From Blastococcus sp. TF02A-35 (GTDB lineage Bacteria > Actinomycetota > Actinomycetes > Mycobacteriales > Geodermatophilaceae), in the NCBI RefSeq assembly GCF_004571075.1, contig NZ_SPQP01000035.1, forward strand, positions 1-40,932: a stretch of 40,932 nt of DNA. The letters are read 5' to 3'. Each line of letters opens with the position of its first letter. Positions within the stretch are counted from its first letter, which is position 1. The translations under genes and the position numbers were made by a program. Positions 13,971 to 22,900 of the stretch are shown here, in pieces. Below the pieces are notes generated by a model. That model saw nothing but the letters and a program-made list of their open reading frames with translations. It did no database searches and was not told where the DNA came from.

Positions 13971-16574
13971 GTGGACGCATCCACGGACCGCACGGTCGCC
14001 GCGGGAGCATCTCCCGCCGATCGCGCGGCGGCCTCCTTGCGTCGCGACCGCGACCGGGTCGATGCCGCGCGCCGGATCCTGCCCGCCGGGCACCGCACGG
14101 GGCTCGACCGCCTGGCCGAGCTCGCCGCCCGCCTCCTGGGCACCTCCGGCAGCCAGGTGTCCCTGCTCCTCGACGTCCAGCACGTGACCGCCGGCACGGG
14201 CGCCGCCGCGGTGGGCACCAGCGGGCCGCTGGAGGAGTCGCTCTGCACGGTCACCGCCGGCCTCCCGGCCGGTGAGGCGCTGGTGGTGACCGACGCCCAG
14301 CACGACGAGCGGGTCAACGGCCTCCCCCCGGTCAAGGCCGGCGTCGTCGGGTCCTACCTGGGTACCTCGCTCGTCGACGGGGACGGCCTCCCCCTCGGGG
14401 CGCTCTGCGTGTTCGACGCCGAGCCCCGGCCGTGGGCCCCGTCGGAGATCGCCACCCTCCAGCAGCTGGCCGGCTCGGTGATGACCGAGCTGCAGCTCTC
14501 CGCACTGCTGCAGCGCTACGAGGACGACCGCGTGCGCTGGGAGCTGGCCACCGAGGCGGGCGGCGTGGGCACCTGGGACTGGAACCAGGTGACCGGCGAG
14601 CTGACGTGGGACGAGCAGCTGATCGCCATGTTCGGCTACGAGCCGGGCAGCTTCGGCCGCACGATCGACGCCTTCGACGCCCGGCTGCACCCCGAGGACG
14701 CCGAGTGGGTGAGCGACGCGCTCACCCAGGCCGTCGAGACCGCCGGCGTGTACGACGCCACGTACCGGATCCTGCTGCCCTCCGGGGAGACCCGCTGGAT
14801 CCACGCCCGGGGCCGGTCGGTCGTCGGCCCCGACGGGAGGACGGCGCGCATCCTCGGCACCGCCGTCGACGTGACCGGCGAGCGCGAGGCCGCCACCCTG
14901 GTGACCCGGGTCCTGGAGGCGATGCCGGCCGGCTTCTACAGCCTGGACCACGACTGGCGGTTCACCTACGTCAACGCCGTCGCCGAGCGGCTGCTGCAGA
15001 CCTCCCGGGAGGCGCTGCTCGGCCGGGTCCTGTGGGAGGCCTTCCCCGCCGCGGTGAACAGCATCTTCGAGGACCGCTACCGCGAGGCGGTGCGCACCGG
15101 CGAGTCGATCTCCTTCGACGCCTACTACCCCGCACCGCTGGACGGCTGGTACGAGCTGCGCGCCTGGCGCAGCCCCGACGGGCTGTCGGTGTACTTCCTC
15201 GAGGTCACCGAGCGCCGGCGCGTCCAGGAGCAGGCCGAGCACGCCGCCCGGCGCCTGGCCCTGCTCGCCGGCGTCAGCGCCGACCTCGCCGGTGCGCTGG
15301 ACACCGAGGCGGCCACCGCGCACCTCCCGCAGCTGGTCGTGCCCGCGCTGGCCGACTTCTGCATCGTGACCGTCGTCGACTCCGACGGCCGGGCCCGCGA
15401 CGTCGGCTGCTGGCACGCCGACGAGGCGATGCGGCCGGTCCTCGAGCGGTACACCCAGCTCCGGCTGGACGCGATGCCGCCGGACTCGCCGGCCGCCGTC
15501 GCCCTGCGCACCGGCGAGGCCATCCGCCGCGACGGCCGCGAGGTGTCCTCCCTCCTGGCGCCCGGGGAGGCCCGCGAGCTCGCCGCCCGGCTGGCGCCCC
15601 GGGAGGCCATCGTGCTGCCCATGCGCGGCCGGAACCGGACCCTCGGCCTGCTGACCGTCTACTACGCCGACGGCACGCCCGCGCGCGAGGACGACGTCGC
15701 CACCGCGCAGGACGTCGCGGAGCGGGTGGGCCTGGCTCTGGACAACGCCCGCCTCTACGGCGCCCAGCAGCAGCTCGCGGAGGGCCTGCAGCGCAGCCTG
15801 CTCACCGAGCCGCCGGAGCCCGACCACGCCGAGATCGCCGTCCGCTACCTGCCGGCCGCCGAGGCGGCCCGGGTCGGGGGCGACTGGTACGACGCCTTCA
15901 TGCAGCCGGGCGGGACGACGATGCTGGTCATCGGCGACGTCGTCGGCCACGACACCGAGGCCGCCGCCGCCATGGGGCAGCTGCGCGGGCTGCTGCGCGG
16001 CATCGCGACCTACAGCGACGCCGGGCCGGTCGAGGTGCTGCGCGGCCTGGACACCTCGATGACCACGCTGCAGATGCGGACGCTGGCCACCGCGGCCGTG
16101 GCCCGCTTCGAGCAGACGCCCGACGAGCTCGCGCGCGGGCTGACCCGGATGCGCTGGGCCAACGCCGGCCACCTGCCGCCGCTGATCATCAACCCCGACG
16201 GCAGCGTCGCGGAGCTCGCGGAGTGGAACGGCGACCTGCTGCTCGGCGTCGACGCGGCCAGCCGGCGCCGCGAGTCGGTGATCACCCTCGACCGCGGGTC
16301 CACGGTGCTGCTCTACACCGACGGCCTGGTCGAGCGCCGCGACTCCGACCTGGACGAGGGCATCCACCGGCTGCGCGAGGCGCTGATCGAGCTCGCCGGC
16401 CTGCCGCTGCAGGAGCTGCTCGACGAGCTCCTGGAGCGCCTGGTGCACGGCCGCCCGGAGGACGACGTCGCGCTCGTCGCCGTCCGGCTGCACCCCCAGG
16501 ACCGGCCACGGCCGCCCGAGGCCGGCCCCAACCGGGTGCCGCCCACGGTGCCCCCGGAGATCCTCGCCCCCTGA
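13971..16574 (+). CDS. Multi-sensor SpoIIE-type PP2C phosphatase (GAF-PAS-PAS-GAF-PP2C)
   Basis: An 867-aa soluble protein. Domains in order: GAF at about 40-175 (ESLCTVTAG, VGSYLGTSLVDGDGLPLGAL); PAS at about 185-305 (GVGTWDWNQVTGELTWDEQL, then RLHPED); PAS at about 312-425 (MPAGFYSLDHDWRFTYVN); GAF at about 430-590; SpoIIE/RsbU phosphatase at about 605-855. Metal-binding motifs are visible: VGGDWYDAF, VIGDVVGHDTEAAAAMGQLR, VLLYTDGLVERRD and PEDDVALVAVRL. Such enzymes dephosphorylate anti-anti-sigma factors in partner-switching cascades in response to small molecules, redox or light. The start is GTG 13971 with GGAGCAGAAGGG upstream. It has no linked anti-sigma gene. It resembles the second phosphatase at 27543-29306 in PP2C sequence but has more sensors. 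Confidence 0.88.
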   Translation: MDASTDRTVAAGASPADRAAASLRRDRDRVDAARRILPAGHRTGLDRLAELAARLLGTSGSQVSLLLDVQHVTAGTGAAAVGTSGPLEESLCTVTAGLPAGEALVVTDAQHDERVNGLPPVKAGVVGSYLGTSLVDGDGLPLGALCVFDAEPRPWAPSEIATLQQLAGSVMTELQLSALLQRYEDDRVRWELATEAGGVGTWDWNQVTGELTWDEQLIAMFGYEPGSFGRTIDAFDARLHPEDAEWVSDALTQAVETAGVYDATYRILLPSGETRWIHARGRSVVGPDGRTARILGTAVDVTGEREAATLVTRVLEAMPAGFYSLDHDWRFTYVNAVAERLLQTSREALLGRVLWEAFPAAVNSIFEDRYREAVRTGESISFDAYYPAPLDGWYELRAWRSPDGLSVYFLEVTERRRVQEQAEHAARRLALLAGVSADLAGALDTEAATAHLPQLVVPALADFCIVTVVDSDGRARDVGCWHADEAMRPVLERYTQLRLDAMPPDSPAAVALRTGEAIRRDGREVSSLLAPGEARELAARLAPREAIVLPMRGRNRTLGLLTVYYADGTPAREDDVATAQDVAERVGLALDNARLYGAQQQLAEGLQRSLLTEPPEPDHAEIAVRYLPAAEAARVGGDWYDAFMQPGGTTMLVIGDVVGHDTEAAAAMGQLRGLLRGIATYSDAGPVEVLRGLDTSMTTLQMRTLATAAVARFEQTPDELARGLTRMRWANAGHLPPLIINPDGSVAELAEWNGDLLLGVDAASRRRESVITLDRGSTVLLYTDGLVERRDSDLDEGIHRLREALIELAGLPLQELLDELLERLVHGRPEDDVALVAVRLHPQDRPRPPEAGPNRVPPTVPPEILAP

Positions 16575-16605
16575 GCCTGCGAAGGGTGGGGAGGCCGGGG
16601 TCCTC

Positions 16606-18306
16606 TCAGGAGCGGTCCCGCCGGATTGTGGCCTTGCGGCCCTTGATCATCGTGGCCTTGAGGGCCTGGATCACCTCGTCGACCGCCGCCTCCGGCACCT
16701 CGACCAGGGCGAACCGCTGGTGGATCTCGATCGACCCGACGTCCCGGCCGGTCAGCCCGGTCTCGCCGGTGATGGCACCGACCAGGTCGCCCGGGCGGAT
16801 CCCGGCCTCCCGGCCCAGGCCCACGAACAGCCGGCCGGCCGGACCGGAGGAGCGCCGCGGCGCACGCCCGGCATCCCGACCGCCGTCGCGGCTCCCACCA
16901 CGGGTGTCGGGACGGCCACCGGAGTCCTGCCGGAAGGTGACCTGCGGGATCTCCTCGTCGTCGTCTACCCCGTTGCCGGCCTCGTGCGCGAGCTTGACCG
17001 CGGCGAGCGCCACCTCCATGAGGTCGAACTCGTCGGCCAGGCTCTCCACCACCACCCGGAAGCGGTCGAGGTCGTCGGTGAGCAGGCTCTCCCGCAGCGC
17101 ACCACGGGTGAGGTCCAGCCGGCGCGCGCGGAGGTCGGCGACCGTGGGGACCTTCTCCACGGCGATGGGCGATCCGGCGACCTTCTCGATCGTCTTGAGC
17201 ATCCGGTGCTCGCGCGGCTCGGCCAGCGTGATGGCCACGCCCTCGCGCCCGGCCCGGCCGACCCGGCCGATGCGGTGCACGTAGGACTCCGGCGCCGAGG
17301 GGACGTCGTAGTTCACGACGTGCGTGAGCTGCTCGATGTCCAGGCCGCGCGCGGCGACGTCGGTGGCGACCAGCAGGTCCGCCGTGCCGCTGCGCAGCCG
17401 GCCCATGACCTTGTCGCGCTGCTCCTGGCTCATCCCGCCGTGCAGCGGCTCGGCCCGGTAGCCGCGGCCGTTGAGCGTGTCGGTGAGGGTGTCGACCTCC
17501 TCGCGGGTGCGGCAGAAGACGATCGCCGCCGTCGGCGCCTCGACGTCGAGGATCCGGCCCAGCGCAGCGGGCTTGGCCCCGCGCGGGACCACGTAGGCGG
17601 TCTGCCGGACCCGCGGGGGCTCCCCCGCCGACGCCTTCTCGCGGGCGATGGTGATCCGCACGGGGTCCGACAGGTGCCGCCGGGCCAGCGCGTCCAGCCG
17701 GCGCGGCATCGTGGCGGAGAACAGGACGGTCTGGTGCTGCTCCGGCGTCTCGTCGAGGATCGCCTCCAGGTCCTCGGCGAAGCCCATGTCGAGCATCTCG
17801 TCGGCCTCGTCGAGCACGACGGTGGCGATGTCACCGAGGTCCAGCGCGCCGCGGTTGACCAGGTCGAGGGCGCGGCCGGGGGTGGCGACGACGACGTCCA
17901 CCCCGGACTCCAGGCTCCGCAGCTGGCGCACGATCGGCGCCCCGCCGTAGACCGGGAGGACGCGGGCACCGAGGTCGCGGCCGTAGCGGTGCAGCGCCTC
18001 GGAGACCTGGACGGCGAGCTCGCGAGTGGGCACGAGCACCAGCGCGACGGGGGGCTTCCCGCGGCGGTGGGCCTCCAGCCGCTGGAGCACCGGCAGGGAG
18101 AAAGCCGCCGTCTTGCCGGTGCCGGTGGCTGCCTGCCCGAGCAGGTCGCGGCCCTCGCTCAGGGGCGGGATCGCCTCCTGCTGGATGGGCGTGGGCTCCT
18201 CGTAGCCGAGGGCGGACAGCGCCTTCAGCAGCTCCGGGCGCAGGCCCAGGGTCTCGAAGGTGGCGTGCTCGCCGGTCGTCGCTCGTTCGTCGGTCATCGC
18301 CTCCAT
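16606..18306 (-). CDS. deaD: DEAD-box RNA helicase (DeaD/CsdA-like)
   Basis: A 566-aa ATP-dependent RNA helicase: Q motif (FETLGLRPELLKALSALGYE), Walker A (AATGTGKT), PTREL, TPGR, DEAD (VVLDEADEML), SAT, then the second RecA domain with ATDVAARGLD and HRIGRVGRAGR. After a Gly/Arg-rich linker (about 455-485) lies a DbpA-type RNA-binding domain (about 490-560: RLFVGLGREAGIRPGDLVGA). This makes it DeaD/CsdA-like; these helicases act in ribosome assembly and cold adaptation. Two ATGs are possible, 18306 (MEAMTDER) and 18297 (MTDER). GGAGG falls between them, too close to the second, so the start is uncertain by three codons. It is convergent with the SpoIIE gene and divergent from the amidase, 53 bp away. 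Confidence 0.92.
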   Translation of the reverse strand: MEAMTDERATTGEHATFETLGLRPELLKALSALGYEEPTPIQQEAIPPLSEGRDLLGQAATGTGKTAAFSLPVLQRLEAHRRGKPPVALVLVPTRELAVQVSEALHRYGRDLGARVLPVYGGAPIVRQLRSLESGVDVVVATPGRALDLVNRGALDLGDIATVVLDEADEMLDMGFAEDLEAILDETPEQHQTVLFSATMPRRLDALARRHLSDPVRITIAREKASAGEPPRVRQTAYVVPRGAKPAALGRILDVEAPTAAIVFCRTREEVDTLTDTLNGRGYRAEPLHGGMSQEQRDKVMGRLRSGTADLLVATDVAARGLDIEQLTHVVNYDVPSAPESYVHRIGRVGRAGREGVAITLAEPREHRMLKTIEKVAGSPIAVEKVPTVADLRARRLDLTRGALRESLLTDDLDRFRVVVESLADEFDLMEVALAAVKLAHEAGNGVDDDEEIPQVTFRQDSGGRPDTRGGSRDGGRDAGRAPRRSSGPAGRLFVGLGREAGIRPGDLVGAITGETGLTGRDVGSIEIHQRFALVEVPEAAVDEVIQALKATMIKGRKATIRRDRS

Positions 18307-18359
18307 CGTTCACCGGTGACCCGGGTCGCGCGCACCCGGGCTTCTGCGAGGCTGGCCCG

Positions 18360-19775
18360 GTGACCGCCGACGAGCTGTGCACGCGCCCCGCGACCGAGCT
18401 GGCCGGCCTGGTGCGCTCCGGGGAGGTGTCCGCCCGCGAGCTGCTGGAGGCGCACCTGGACCGGATCGAGCGGCTGGGCCCGGCGCTCAACGCCGTCGTG
18501 ACGCTGGACGCCGAGGGCGCCCGGGCGGCCGCGGACGCCGCCGACGCCGCGCAGGCGGCCGGCGAGCCGCTGGGCCCGCTGCACGGCCTGCCGGTGGCGC
18601 ACAAGGACACGCACGCGACCGGCGGCATGCGGACCACCTGGGGGTCGCCGCTGCACCGGGACACCGTCCCGCTGCGCGACGAGCTCGTCGTGGCCCGGCT
18701 GAGGGCGGCGGGCGCGGTCCGGGTCGGCAAGACGAACGTGCCGGAGTTCGCGGCCGGGTCGCACACGGTGAACCCGGTGTTCGGCGCCACGCACAACCCC
18801 TACCGGCACGGCCTGTCCGCGGGCGGGTCGAGCGGCGGCGCGGCGGCGGCGCTCGCGGCGGGGCTGGTGCCGCTGGCCGAGGGCAGCGACATGGGCGGCT
18901 CGCTGCGGAACCCGGCGGCGTTCTGCAACGTGGTGGGGCTGCGCCCGACCCCCGGGCGGGTGCCGACGTGGCCGGCGCCGATGGCCTGGTCGACGCTGTC
19001 GGTGCAGGGCCCGATGGGCCGCACGGTCGCCGACGTGGCGCTGCAGCTCTCGGTGCTCGCCGGCCCGGACCCGCGCGTGCCGATCTCGCTGGCCGAGGAC
19101 CCGGCCTCGTTCGCCGCGCCCCTGCCCGAGCGGCTGGACGGGCTGCGGGTCGCGTGGGCGCCCGATCTCGGCGGCCGGGTGACGGTGGACCCGGCGGTCA
19201 CCGAGGTGCTGACGGCGTCCCTGCCGGTGCTCGAGCAGCTGGGCGCGCGGGTCGAGGAGGCGTGCCCGGACCTCTCCGGCGCCGACGAGGTGTTCGGGAC
19301 GCTGCGGGCCTGGCTGTTCGACGCCACCTTCTCCGACCTGGTGCGCCGCCACCCCGACCAGGTCAAGGAGACGATCCGCTGGAACGCGGCGCTGGGGGCG
19401 CGGCTGACCGGCGCCGACCTGGCGCGGGCCGAGCAGCGGCACACCAGGCTGCACGAGCGGGTGGTCGAGTTCTTCACCCGCTACGACGTCCTGCTGGCGC
19501 CCACGACGCAGGTGCTGCCGTTCCCGGTGGAGCTGGAGTACCCGACCGAGATCGCCGGGGTGCCGCAGGAGGACTACCTGGCGTGGATGCGCTCGTGCAC
19601 GCTGCTCTCCCCCACCGGCTGCCCGGCGCTCTCGGTGCCGGGCGGGTTCACGCCGGGCGGGCTGCCGGTGGGGCTGCAGGTCGTGGGGCCGCCGCGCGCC
19701 GACCGGCGGGTGCTCGAGGTGGGGCACGCGTTCGAGCGGGCGACCCGGTTCGGCGAGCGCCGCCCACCCCTCTGA
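18360..19775 (+). CDS. Amidase signature family hydrolase
   Basis: A 471-aa amidase with the Ser-cisSer-Lys triad in place: K82 in PVAHKD, cis-S157 in SAGGSSGGAAAA, and nucleophile S181 in GSDMGGSLRNPAAF. The protein has the family's normal length and ends with the expected SPTGCPALSVPGGF and GLPVGLQVVGP segments. It hydrolyses carboxamides to acid and ammonia; the substrate is not predictable. No GatB or GatC genes are adjacent, so it is not the tRNA amidotransferase subunit. There is no signal peptide. The start is GTG 18360, with no clear Shine-Dalgarno in the 53-bp divergent gap to deaD, so a leaderless message is possible. Confidence 0.9.
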   Translation: MTADELCTRPATELAGLVRSGEVSARELLEAHLDRIERLGPALNAVVTLDAEGARAAADAADAAQAAGEPLGPLHGLPVAHKDTHATGGMRTTWGSPLHRDTVPLRDELVVARLRAAGAVRVGKTNVPEFAAGSHTVNPVFGATHNPYRHGLSAGGSSGGAAAALAAGLVPLAEGSDMGGSLRNPAAFCNVVGLRPTPGRVPTWPAPMAWSTLSVQGPMGRTVADVALQLSVLAGPDPRVPISLAEDPASFAAPLPERLDGLRVAWAPDLGGRVTVDPAVTEVLTASLPVLEQLGARVEEACPDLSGADEVFGTLRAWLFDATFSDLVRRHPDQVKETIRWNAALGARLTGADLARAEQRHTRLHERVVEFFTRYDVLLAPTTQVLPFPVELEYPTEIAGVPQEDYLAWMRSCTLLSPTGCPALSVPGGFTPGGLPVGLQVVGPPRADRRVLEVGHAFERATRFGERRPPL

Positions 19776-19781
19776 CCCCTT

Positions 19782-19817
19782 CTACACCTCTCTAGCGCAT
19801 GGGATAGAGAGGTGTAG
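19782..19817. terminator. Inverted repeat after the amidase gene (first of three)
   Basis: CTACACCTCTCTA (19782-19794) and TAGAGAGGTGTAG (19805-19817) are exact complements around a 10-nt loop. It starts 6 bp after the amidase stop and could end transcription from that side. The 11-mer CCTCTCTAGCG (19787-19797) recurs as its complement at 25460-25470. Confidence 0.6.
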
Positions 19818-19860
19818 ACGCCGTCATAGCCGTCCCGAGGCGCACGCGAGCGACATCCCC

Positions 19861-19876
19861 GACCCTCGTTAGGGTC
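19861..19876. terminator. Short perfect hairpin (second of three)
   Basis: GACCCT-CGTT-AGGGTC: a 6-bp stem with a 4-nt loop between the two larger repeats in the convergent amidase/NAD-GDH gap. Confidence 0.5.
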
Positions 19877-19894
19877 GCCCGCGCGTGCGACCCG

Positions 19895-19957
19895 CGACGA
19901 GTTCTACGAAGTCGTGGCGATCAGCCGCTGATGGCCACGAGTTCGTAGAACTCGTCG
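19895..19957. terminator. Long inverted repeat after the NAD-GDH gene (third of three)
   Basis: The arms span ~30 nt each. The outer 16 bp are perfect (CGACGAGTTCTACGAA at 19895-19910 and its complement at 19942-19957). The inner part continues to a CCG tip with two mismatches. It lies 7 bp beyond the NAD-GDH stop (19964) and is probably its terminator. Such length and near-perfection suggest a dispersed palindromic repeat reused as a terminator. Confidence 0.6.
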
Positions 19958-19963
19958 GCGGGC

Positions 19964-22900
19964 CTACTTCTTCTCGTCCCCGGGGCGGGCGACGCGGCGG
20001 GCCTGGCGGCGCTTGCGCAGCCCGCGCAGGGTCCGCACCGCCACCAGGAGCTCGGCCAGCTCCTGCCGGTCCCCCGCGGTGATGTCGGCGAGCTGGGCGG
20101 CCGCGCGGCGCTGGGCGGTGTCCCAGCCCTCCTCCCAGCGGGCCACCAGGTCCGCGGGCGACTCGTCGTCGGAGGTGCGCAGGCCCAGCACGTCCTCCGT
20201 GAGCGAGGACTGCTCCATCCCCAGGTCGTCGCGCAGCGAGGCCCGCGCCATCGCCGGCCAGCGCCGGTCCCGCGGCAGGGCGGTCACCTGGTCGCGCAGC
20301 GGGGCCAACCCCAGCCGCTCGGCGAGCCGCTGCATGACCTGGCCCGCCAGCGCCACCGGTGCCCCGGTGCGCTCGGTGACGACGGCGAGGTCGAGGGCCG
20401 CCGGCAGCAGCGAGGCGACCGACACCCGTGCGGCCAGCTCCTCGGGCACCCCGGCCTCGCCCAGCCGCGCGGCGCGGGCGGCGTACGCCTCGGCCTCCCG
20501 GCCCATCAGCCAGCCGCGCAGCCCCGCCTGGACCTCGGCCACCGAGGCGGCGAAGCGAGCGGTCACGTCGGCGAGCGGCGGCGGGGTGTCGGAGGTGAGG
20601 TCGGGCTGGCGCAGCAGCCACCGGGTCGCCCGCTCGGCCAGGCGGGTGGCCTCCGTGCGGATCTCCACCTGGACCGCGGCCGGCACGACGTTGTCCAGCG
20701 TCCGTGCGGCGTCCCACATGTCGTCGACGCCGAACACCGCCCGGGCCACCGCGTGCGCCCGCACCACGGCCGGGAGCGGGACGCCGGTCTCCTCGGCCAG
20801 CCGGAACAGCCCGGTCACGCCGGCGACGTTCACCGCCCGGTTGGTCAGCGCGGTCGCGATGATCTCCCGGCGCAGCGGGTGCCCGGTGACCGCCGCGGGG
20901 AAGCGCTCCCGCAGCGGCGCGGGGAAGTACCCGACCAGCAGCGACTCCAGCGCCGGGTCGTCCGGCAGCGACGACTGCAGCACGGCGTCGCCGGCCTGGA
21001 GCTTGGCGTAGGCCAGCAGCACCGACAGCTCGGGGCTGGTGAGCGCGTGCCCGTCCCGGCGCCGCTCGGCCAGGCCGCGGTCGTCCGGCAGGGCCTCGAC
21101 CGCCCGCAGCAGCCGGCCGGAGCGCTCCAGCGACCGGATGAACCGCTCGTGCGCGTCGAGCAGGCTGCGCGCCGAGGCGGTCTCGGTGGCGAGGGTGGCG
21201 TTCTGCGCGTGGTTGTCGGTGAGGACGTCGACGGCGACGTCGTCGGCCATCTCGCCCAGCAGGGCCGCGCGCGCCTCGGCGTCCAGAGCGCCGTCGGCCA
21301 CCGGCCGGTTCAGCGCGATCTTGATGTTGACCTCGTGGTCGGAGGTGTCCACGCCGGCGGAGTTGTCGATGGCGTCGGTGTTCACGCGACCGCCGGCCAG
21401 CGCGTACTCCACGCGTCCGCGCTGGGTCAGCCCGAGGTTGCCGCCCTCGCCGACGACCCGGACGCGCAGCTGCCCGCCGTCGACCCGCAGGGCGTCGTTG
21501 GCCTTGTCGCCGACCTCGAGGTGGCTCTCCGACGCCGCCTTCACGTAGGTGCCGATGCCGCCGTTGAACAGCAGGTCCACCGGCGCCAGCAGGACCGCCC
21601 GCATGAGGTCGACCGGGCTCAGCGAGGTGACGACGTCGGGGAGGCCGAGCGCGGTCCGCATCTGGTCGGACACCGGGATCGACTTGGCGGTGCGCGGCCA
21701 GACGCCACCCCCGGCGCTGATGAGCTGCGGGTCGTAGTCCGCCCAGCTCGACCGGGGCAGCTCGAAGAGCCGCTTGCGCTCGGTGAACGAGGTGGCCGCG
21801 TCCGGGGTGGGGTCGACGAAGACGTGCCGGTGGTCGAAGGCGGCGACCAGCCGGATGTGCTCGGACAGCAGCATGCCGTTGCCGAAGACGTCGCCGGACA
21901 TGTCGCCGACGCCGACGACGGTGAAGTCCTGGCGCTGCACGTCCAGGTCCAGCTCGCGGAAGTGCCGGGTCACCGACTCCCACGCGCCGCGGGCGGTGAT
22001 GCCCATGGCCTTGTGGTCGTAGCCGACCGAGCCGCCGGAGGCGAAGGCGTCGCCGAGCCAGAAGCCGCGCTCCAGCGCCACCTCGTTGGCCAGGTCGGAG
22101 AAGGTCGCCGTCCCCTTGTCCGCGGCGACGACGAGGTAGGAGTCCTCGCCGTCGTGCCGGACGACCTTGCTCGGCGGCACCACCTTTCCGTCGACGAGGT
22201 TGTCGGTGAGGGCGAGCAGCGCACCGATGAAGATCCGGTAGCAGGCCTGCCCCTCGGCGAGCACCTCGTCGCGGGTGGCGCCCTCGCCCGGCGGGCGCTT
22301 GACGACGAACCCGCCCTTGGCGCCGGTCGGCACGATGACGGTGTTCTTCACCATCTGCGCCTTGACCAGCCCGAGGATCTCGGTGCGCAGGTCCTCGCGC
22401 CGGTCGGACCAGCGCAGCCCGCCGCGCGCGACCTTGCCGAACCGCAGGTGGACGCCCATGACGCGCGGGCTGCTCACCCACACCTCGTGCTTCGGCCGCG
22501 GGTCGGGCAGGTCGGGCACCTCGGCGGGGTCGAGCTTGAGCGCCAGCGCCGGTCGGGTGGCCAGCGACATGGCGTAGTACGTCGTCCGCTGGGTGGCGGT
22601 CACCGCCGCGAGCAGCGAGCTCAGCACCCGGTCGGCGTCCAGCGAGGCCACCTCGCCGATCGAGCGGCGCAGCGCCTCGACCAGGTCAGCCTGCCGGCCC
22701 TCCCGGCCGTTGACCCGCCCCGGGGAGAATCGGGTCTCGAACAGCGCGACGAGCCGGGCGACGACGCCCGGGTGCGCGGCGAGGGTCTGCTCCACGTAGG
22801 ACTGGCTGAACGGCAGCCCCGCCTGGCGCAGCCACTGCACGTAGGCGCGCACCACGGCGACCTGCCGCCAGTTGAGGCCGGCCAGCATCACCAGCGCGCC

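Noticed and set aside
12918-16493. A 1,191-codon minus-strand frame antisense to yaaA and the first SpoIIE gene
   Set aside because: No recognisable motifs. Both genes beneath it are clearly real.
14432-17284. A 950-codon plus-strand frame overlapping the SpoIIE and helicase genes
   Set aside because: Arg/Ala/Gly low-complexity translation, out of frame with a well-supported PP2C gene and antisense to deaD. It is a composition artefact.
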